Shown here piece after piece: positions 23,051 to 27,205 of a stretch of 27,205 nucleotides of DNA (position 1 is the first letter of the stretch; the number at the start of each line of letters is the position of its first letter). Source of the stretch: DAOTWP01 sp034435675. GTDB taxonomy: Bacteria > Chloroflexota > Anaerolineae > Aggregatilineales > Phototrophicaceae. The position numbers and the translations under genes are program-made. Where the stretch lies: assembly GCA_034435675.1 (NCBI GenBank), contig DAOTWP010000123.1, forward strand, positions 1 to 27,205, read 5' to 3'. The notes below the pieces were generated by a model that saw nothing but the letters and a program-made list of their open reading frames with translations, was not told the DNA's origin and did not search any database.

Positions 23051-24211
23051 ATGAGCCAGAGCGTAGACATCCACAAAACCTACAAGTATCGCCTGTACCG
23101 CAACGACAAGAAAGACAAAAAGCTGCGGCACAAAATATTTGTCGCGTCTACGATCTGGAATCACTTCATCGCCTTGCAGCGCCGTTACTATCGGATGACG
23201 GGCAAGTATATCTCGCTGCACGATATGAATGTTCACGTCCTGAAGCTGCGTAAGCGGGCGCGGTTCGCCCTGTGGCGCGAGCTGCATTCGCAAGCCTGTC
23301 AGGCGGTGTGCCGCCGTGTGGATGACGCCTATCAGCGCTTCTTCAATAAGCTGGCGAAGGGTCGTCCAAAGTTTCGGAAGGCGAAGCGGTACTCGTCCTT
23401 TACCTTCCCGCAGTCGGGGTACAAGGTCGAAGGGAACAGCGTGACCATCGACGGCAAAACGTACACGTTTGTTAAGCACCGCGAGATGAGTGGACAGATC
23501 AAGACGCTCACGGTGAAGCGGGATGCAGTTGGGCGATTGTGGTTGGTGTTCAGTGTGGTCGAGAAGATGACCATTGGCGAGACCCGCACGGGTAAGAGCG
23601 GCGGTTTCGACTTTGGTCTCAAAACCTTTCTCACCGACGATGAAGGGCGCGCCTACAGCAGCCCACAGTATTTCGCCCAGGGTATCCGCAGGACCCGTAA
23701 GCTCAGTAAAGCGTTGTCGCGTAAGGTCGAAGGGTCAAAACGGCGCAAACGGGCGCGGCGGGCGCTGGCGAAACAACACACTGATGTTGCGAATAAGCGG
23801 CGAGACCATCACTTCAAACTGGCGCATCGCTTGTGCGACGCCTACGATGTGCTGTACTTCGAAGACTTGAACCTGCAAGGCATGAAAGCCCTGTGGGGAC
23901 GTAAGGTGAGCGATCTGGGCTTTGGCAGTTTCATGAGCATCCTGGAATGGGTCGCATTCAAGCGCGGCAAAAGCGTGGTCAAAATCGACCGCTTTGCGCC
24001 CACGACGAAAATCTGTTCGGGTTGTGGACGCAAGCATAACCTCACCTTGCGGGATCGAGTTCTGCACTGCGGTTGTGGTCTCACCATTGATCGTGACCAC
24101 AACGCGGCGATCAATATCAAAACTGCCGGGGCATCGGCAGTCTACCGGAGCGACACTAAGCCGAAGGTTCACCTTCGCCGTCGTGCTGAGGGTAGAAGCC
24201 TAAGCCTTTAG
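23051..24211 (+). CDS. tnpB: TnpB, RNA-guided nuclease of IS200/IS605-type elements
   Basis: The 386-residue product is a full-length TnpB, the ancestor-like relative of Cas12 that cuts DNA guided by an RNA from the element's right end. The N-terminal helix-turn-helix/OrfB region reads KTYKYRLYRN and IWNHFIALQRRYY. The RuvC-like nuclease triad looks intact: D187 in GFDFGLK, E271 in YFEDLNLQGM and D349 in DRDHNAAINI. A four-cysteine zinc finger (CSGCG ... CGCG) lies between the last two. The C-terminal tail (RRRAEGRSLSL) is encoded by the element's right-end hairpin. The gene has no frameshift or internal stop, so it may be active. Confidence 0.95.
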   Translation: MSQSVDIHKTYKYRLYRNDKKDKKLRHKIFVASTIWNHFIALQRRYYRMTGKYISLHDMNVHVLKLRKRARFALWRELHSQACQAVCRRVDDAYQRFFNKLAKGRPKFRKAKRYSSFTFPQSGYKVEGNSVTIDGKTYTFVKHREMSGQIKTLTVKRDAVGRLWLVFSVVEKMTIGETRTGKSGGFDFGLKTFLTDDEGRAYSSPQYFAQGIRRTRKLSKALSRKVEGSKRRKRARRALAKQHTDVANKRRDHHFKLAHRLCDAYDVLYFEDLNLQGMKALWGRKVSDLGFGSFMSILEWVAFKRGKSVVKIDRFAPTTKICSGCGRKHNLTLRDRVLHCGCGLTIDRDHNAAINIKTAGASAVYRSDTKPKVHLRRRAEGRSLSL

Positions 24212-24226
24212 GCTTGGGAGTATGTC
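24100..24226 (+). ncRNA. Probable omega-RNA (reRNA) scaffold overlapping the tnpB 3' end
   Basis: In TnpB elements the guide RNA overlaps the 3' end of tnpB and runs past the right end, where the following host DNA acts as the guide. Here the AAGCCTA/TAGGCTT hairpin at 24196-24215 sits in the expected place. The 5' limit is set arbitrarily, and the guide would start about 24227 with ACTACACTAGTT. This is inference from the family. Confidence 0.35.
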
Positions 24227-24258
24227 ACTACACTAGTTACCACGAAGGAGATCGAACA

Positions 24259-24660
24259 ATGTCACAAACAATCGTTGCCAACGACTCAATCACCGTCGAG
24301 TATCTGCCCGATAGGGGTATCATCTATCACACCGTCCACAAGCCCATTTCCGGTCAGCCGCTGCGCGATGCGCTGAACAAGGGTGCCAACTTCCTTCGGG
24401 AACATCACGTCACAAAATGGTTGTCGGATGATCGCAAGAACGGACCGCTGCCGCAGGAAGACGCCGATTGGGGTTTCAATGACTGGAATCATCGGATGAT
24501 CAATTACGGCTGGAAGTACTGGGCGCTGGTCGTGCCAGCAGAACTGGATGCTGCCGGCACGATGACGCCGGTGATCGAGAATCTGTACCAGCTTGGCTTG
24601 CGGATGATGGTCTTTACCGATCTGAAGCAAGCGTTTGAATGGCTGGACAGCCTGCCCTGA
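24259..24660 (+). CDS. Small conserved-looking protein, possibly STAS/SpoIIAA-like
   Basis: AAGGAG (24245-24250) precedes ATG 24259 and fixes the start. The 133-residue product begins MSQTIVANDSITVEYLPDRGIIYHTVHKPISG, a beta-rich opening, followed by alternating helices and strands (KWLSDDRKNGPLPQEDADWGFNDW, WALVVPAELDAAG, RMMVFTDLKQAFEWLDSLP). The strand-helix pattern and the closing F-D-xxxAxxWL resemble SpoIIAA/STAS-like small domains, but I cannot assign a family with confidence. The tnpB element ends about 30 bp upstream, so the native promoter may have been displaced. Confidence 0.75.
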   Translation: MSQTIVANDSITVEYLPDRGIIYHTVHKPISGQPLRDALNKGANFLREHHVTKWLSDDRKNGPLPQEDADWGFNDWNHRMINYGWKYWALVVPAELDAAGTMTPVIENLYQLGLRMMVFTDLKQAFEWLDSLP

Positions 24661-24813
24661 CGTATGGCGCAGGCTCTGCGGTTCCACAGTGGGCGTCCTT
24701 GCCCGGATGGGCGGCATTCCCAGCCTGTTCCGGCGCCGATTCAGGCAGAGGATGACCGCCTGGCTGGAAGTGGCGACAGCAGTGGAAAATCACTTTGGAT
24801 AGGAACAGGGCTG

Positions 24814-25668
24814 ATGACCGACGAGCAGCGGCTGATCGCCGGGCGCTACCAGATCACCGGGTTGATGCAGCGTCTGGGCGAAACCGACTATTACGCGGCG
24901 CTGGACAACCGTACCAGCCGCCCGGTAACGCTGCGCATCATCAACACCGCCGAGCAGGGTGCGGTCGGTGCAGGGCTGGAACATCTCGCAGCGGACAAGC
25001 TGCGGCGCAAGATGGAGCACGAAACCCGGCTGCTGCACCGGCTGCATCACCCCGGTCTGCTGACCCTGCTGGACTGGGGTTTTGATGCCCCGCTGTATTA
25101 TCATGTGTATCCGGCGTTCGCCTTCCACAATCTGGCGCAGGCGCTTGCGCGGTACGGGCGCATGCCCCACGGGCAGGTCGTGACAGTTGCGCGCCAGGCT
25201 GCCGCGACGCTGGCAGGGCTGCACGAATCCGGCATTGTCCACTGCGACATTTCCGCGCAGACGCTGCTGCTGCTGGACGGGCAGGTCAGAATCATTGAGT
25301 TCAGCATCGCCAACCACGCCGCGCCCGAACATGTCGCGCCGGGCGACCCGCCATATATGAGTCCGGAGGCAGTGACCGGCGCAAAACCCGCCCCCGCGCG
25401 TGATGTCTGGGCGCTGGGCGTTACACTTTACTATGCGCTGGTGGGTGAACTGCCTTTCGGCGCGGTGGAAGCGCCGCGTCAGGAAGGCGTCCTACGCCTG
25501 TTCCACAGGATTCTGCACGAGGAGCCGCCGCCCGTACCGGCGCTGGTGCCGGATGTGCCGCCAGCCTTTGCCGACCTGATCATGCGCATGCTGCAAAAAG
25601 ACCCCGCGCAGCGCCCGACCAGCATGCAGCAGGTCCTCGCCGCGCTGGATACGCTCGGCAGTGCCTGA
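24814..25668 (+). CDS. Serine/threonine protein kinase-like protein, predicted pseudokinase
   Basis: The 284-residue protein has a protein-kinase fold: an N-lobe from GRYQITGLMQRLGETDYYAALD, ALxxLHESGIVHCDIS in the C-lobe, PPYMSPEAVTG, DVWALGVTLYYALVGELPFGA and a final MLQKDPAQRPTSMQQVL. Several catalytic residues are altered. The VAIK lysine is R41 (VTLRI), the glycine loop is poor, HRD is HCD (143-145), the Asn of the catalytic loop is T150, and DFG is EFS (162-164). D145 remains. It is therefore probably a pseudokinase that binds partners rather than a phosphotransferase. There is no transmembrane segment or PASTA tail. The frame is open upstream to 24664, but ATG 24814 starts just before the kinase fold and has AGGA near 24801. 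Confidence 0.86.
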   Translation: MTDEQRLIAGRYQITGLMQRLGETDYYAALDNRTSRPVTLRIINTAEQGAVGAGLEHLAADKLRRKMEHETRLLHRLHHPGLLTLLDWGFDAPLYYHVYPAFAFHNLAQALARYGRMPHGQVVTVARQAAATLAGLHESGIVHCDISAQTLLLLDGQVRIIEFSIANHAAPEHVAPGDPPYMSPEAVTGAKPAPARDVWALGVTLYYALVGELPFGAVEAPRQEGVLRLFHRILHEEPPPVPALVPDVPPAFADLIMRMLQKDPAQRPTSMQQVLAALDTLGSA

Positions 25669-25770
25669 CGGGGCAGGCTCGTCTACTCAGGAAAAAAGCC
25701 AGCAGAGACACATACCGACAACTGTCCGCTTGCCTTGTGCCGTCTCACCTCCCTATATCGCCGCGCTATA

Positions 25771-25799
25771 TTGACACCGCAAAAAGAAATTTTTACAAT
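25771..25799 (+). promoter_or_regulatory. Near-consensus sigma70-type promoter
   Basis: A perfect -35 TTGACA (25771-25776) and TACAAT (25794-25799, five of six) are separated by 17 bp. Transcription would begin near 25806, about 25 bases before ATG 25831. ATTG and CAAT (25803-25817, seven bases apart) form a small inverted repeat over the start site that could be an operator. Confidence 0.85.
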
Positions 25800-25830
25800 A
25801 AAATTGAACTTTGCAATCGAATGGGCAGTG

Positions 25831-26451
25831 ATGTTAGACGTGTTCTATATTGAGGATGTCGAGCAGGCAAACGCCCTGCTCAAGCCGCTGCGCATTGACC
25901 TGCTCAAGCGTTTGGGCGAACCACGCACCTGCCCGGAACTGGGCGCCGCGCTGGATCAGCCTGCGCAGAATGTGTACTACCACATCAAGGCGCTGGAAAA
26001 AGCCGGGCTGGTCGAAAAGGTGGACGAACAGCGCGTGCGCGGCGCTGTGGAGGGCTACTATCAGGCGAAGGCGCGTTCCTACTGGCTCTCGCCCGCGCTG
26101 GTCGGGCGGGTGGGCGGCGAACGCACTGCCCGCGAACAAACGGCACTGCGCTACCTGCTCTCGCTGGCAGAGGACATGCACAACGAGGTCGGGCATCTGG
26201 GGCAGCGTTCCGCCGGGGGGCAGGATGTACCCGCGCTGGCGCTGACCGCGCACATTTACCTGCCGGACGCCCGCCGCCGCGCTGAATTCCTTGCCGAAGT
26301 CCAGCAGCTTTTTGAACAGCTTGCCAGCAAATACGGTACGCCGGTGGATCTGGCGGATGTGCAGGATGAAGCGGGCTTCCGGCTTATTCTGGCATGTTAT
26401 CCGGCAGACAGCACGCCGCTAGCGGGCAGCACGCGCCCGGAGGAGAACTGA
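25831..26451 (+). CDS. ArsR-type winged-helix transcriptional regulator
   Basis: The 206-residue product has a winged-helix domain (about residues 12-90): LLKPLRIDLLKRLGEPRTCPELGAAL, then QPAQNVYYHIKALEKAGLVEKV and RGAVEGYYQAKARSYWLS. This is the ArsR/HTH_20 type that often represses its own operon. The C-terminal half (about 95-200) is a separate helical/beta domain, ending in a charged tail. No cysteine pair suggesting metal sensing is seen. The frame is open from 25735, but the promoter at 25771-25799 makes that start impossible from this transcript; ATG 25831 begins the recognisable protein. The SRPBCC gene starts three bases after the stop, so the two genes form an operon. Confidence 0.85.
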   Translation: MLDVFYIEDVEQANALLKPLRIDLLKRLGEPRTCPELGAALDQPAQNVYYHIKALEKAGLVEKVDEQRVRGAVEGYYQAKARSYWLSPALVGRVGGERTAREQTALRYLLSLAEDMHNEVGHLGQRSAGGQDVPALALTAHIYLPDARRRAEFLAEVQQLFEQLASKYGTPVDLADVQDEAGFRLILACYPADSTPLAGSTRPEEN

Positions 26452-26454
26452 ACG

Positions 26455-27205
26455 ATGCCTGACGAACCCTATCGTGTGCAGATTACGCTGAATGCCAGCG
26501 CGCAGCAGGTCTACACCGCGCTGACCGACACGCACCGGCTGCCCGCCTGGTTTGCCGAACATGCCGAAGTCAACCTGAGCGCAAAGCGCTATGACTTCTG
26601 GGGACGCTACACGCCCGAAGTGCCCACCCGCGAACAGGGACAGCACCCGCTGACCGCCCTCGAAGCAGACGCGCGGCTGGCGTATACCTGGGCGCTGCCG
26701 GACAAGCCCACTGCCGTCAGCTACCATCTGATCCCGCGCGGTGGGCAGACCGTGCTGCGCGTGGAGCAGACCCAGGCTAACGCCGGGCACGACATCGGCT
26801 TCTACAATCTTGAAGACTTCTGGTTCCTGTCGCTGGAAAACCTGCGCCGCCACCTGGCGGGCAAAGCTGTCGTGCGCTGCGATTTTTCCGCGCCGATGAC
26901 TGGCGACATTCACCACAGTGTGGAAATTGACGCGCCGCCTGCCGCCGTGTTTGACGCGCTGATCAACCCGGCGCAGCTCAATCGCTGGATTGCCAGCAGT
27001 GCCCGTGTAGAGCCTAAACCCGGCGGTGCCTACGATCTCGGCTGGGGCGCAGGTGTGGCGGCGCACAGAATTCTGGAGCTGCTGCCCGACGAGAAACTTG
27101 TGGTTGGCTGGACCGAGGACAACAACCAGTCCACGATCATCACCTGGACGCTGGCGGCAAGCGGCGGCAAAACCCGCCTGACGCTGGTGCACAGCGGCTT
27201 TGCGC
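26455..27205 (+). CDS. Tandem SRPBCC (Aha1/START-like) protein, cut by the window end
   Basis: Translation from ATG 26455 stays open to the window end for 250 residues. Two SRPBCC/AHSA1-type domains are seen: YRVQITLNASAQQVYTALTD ... LPAWFAEHAEV (about 5-145) and HHSVEIDAPPAAVFDALINP ... LNRWIASSARVEPKPGGAYDLGW (from about 153). These helix-grip domains bind hydrophobic ligands or chaperone partners. The spacing is tight (three bases after the regulator stop), and GGAGGAG at 26439-26445 is a strong ribosome binding site inside the end of the previous gene. ArsR-SRPBCC gene pairs are common in bacteria; the ligand is unknown. Confidence 0.88.
   Translation, partial: MPDEPYRVQITLNASAQQVYTALTDTHRLPAWFAEHAEVNLSAKRYDFWGRYTPEVPTREQGQHPLTALEADARLAYTWALPDKPTAVSYHLIPRGGQTVLRVEQTQANAGHDIGFYNLEDFWFLSLENLRRHLAGKAVVRCDFSAPMTGDIHHSVEIDAPPAAVFDALINPAQLNRWIASSARVEPKPGGAYDLGWGAGVAAHRILELLPDEKLVVGWTEDNNQSTIITWTLAASGGKTRLTLVHSGFA

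Larger units (their letters stand above)
22873..24226 (+). mobile_element. IS200/IS605-type element carrying only tnpB (IS1341 type)
   Basis: The left end is suggested by a two-part imperfect hairpin: outer AAGGGC (22873-22878) with GCCCTT (22912-22917), inner CCCAGG (22885-22890) with CCTGGG (22900-22905). The right end is suggested by AAGCCTA (24196-24202) with TAGGCTT (24209-24215), which overlaps the tnpB stop. Subterminal hairpins without terminal inverted repeats are normal for this family. No Y1 tyrosine transposase (TnpA) gene is present, so it would need one in trans. Exact ends cannot be set from one copy. Confidence 0.7.

Overview
The window is a GC-rich bacterial chromosome segment. 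It most likely comes from a Chloroflexota (Anaerolineae-like) bacterium. This is an inference from gene content, not a marker-gene result: secreted proteins ending in Ala-Glu-Ala-Thr repeats, a two-domain fasciclin protein, a SpoVS-like protein beside a solitary dnaA, Uma2 nuclease, a carotenoid cleavage oxygenase, and many small palindromic intergenic elements. No rRNA, tRNA or CRISPR array was recognised.

Left part (466-4592): a CNNM/CorC-type membrane protein overlaps an orphan OmpR-family response regulator. A Uma2-family nuclease and a membrane-anchored extracellular protein with an AEAT-repeat tail follow.

Accessory island (about 4631-8819): this is the most interesting region. Gene 1 fuses a DarG-type macro domain to a uracil-DNA-glycosylase (Mug/TDG-like) domain. 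Gene 2 fuses a TIR domain to a DarT-like ADP-ribosyltransferase region. A HicB antitoxin and a frameshifted HicA toxin lie between them. The DNA-ADP-ribosylation pair has extra effector and repair domains fused on, and two miniature inverted-repeat elements of 96 and 97 bp lie on either side. I read it as a candidate DarTG-like toxin-antitoxin or anti-phage module. Both enzymatic domains depart from expected catalytic residues: Gln replaces the usual Glu in the DarT-like motif, and the glycosylase has GTAAG where Mug/TDG has GINPG.

Middle part (8896-16331): a class III sirtuin on the minus strand is divergent from a metallo-beta-lactamase-fold hydrolase, which is followed by a small DUF4177-like protein and a strong terminator. 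Next come two convergent secreted proteins of unknown function, the fasciclin protein and the carotenoid oxygenase.

Replication part (16559-21683): a coiled-coil membrane protein and dnaA lie on the minus strand. A 1.2-kb AT-richer gap follows, with DnaA-box-like sites and short repeats (candidate oriC). Then come a SpoVS-like gene and holB (DNA polymerase III delta').

Right part (21780-27205): an AAC(3)-family acetyltransferase, a TnpB-only IS200/IS605-type element, a small unknown conserved-looking protein, a predicted Ser/Thr pseudokinase, and a two-gene ArsR-type regulator/SRPBCC operon behind a near-consensus promoter. The last gene runs off the window.
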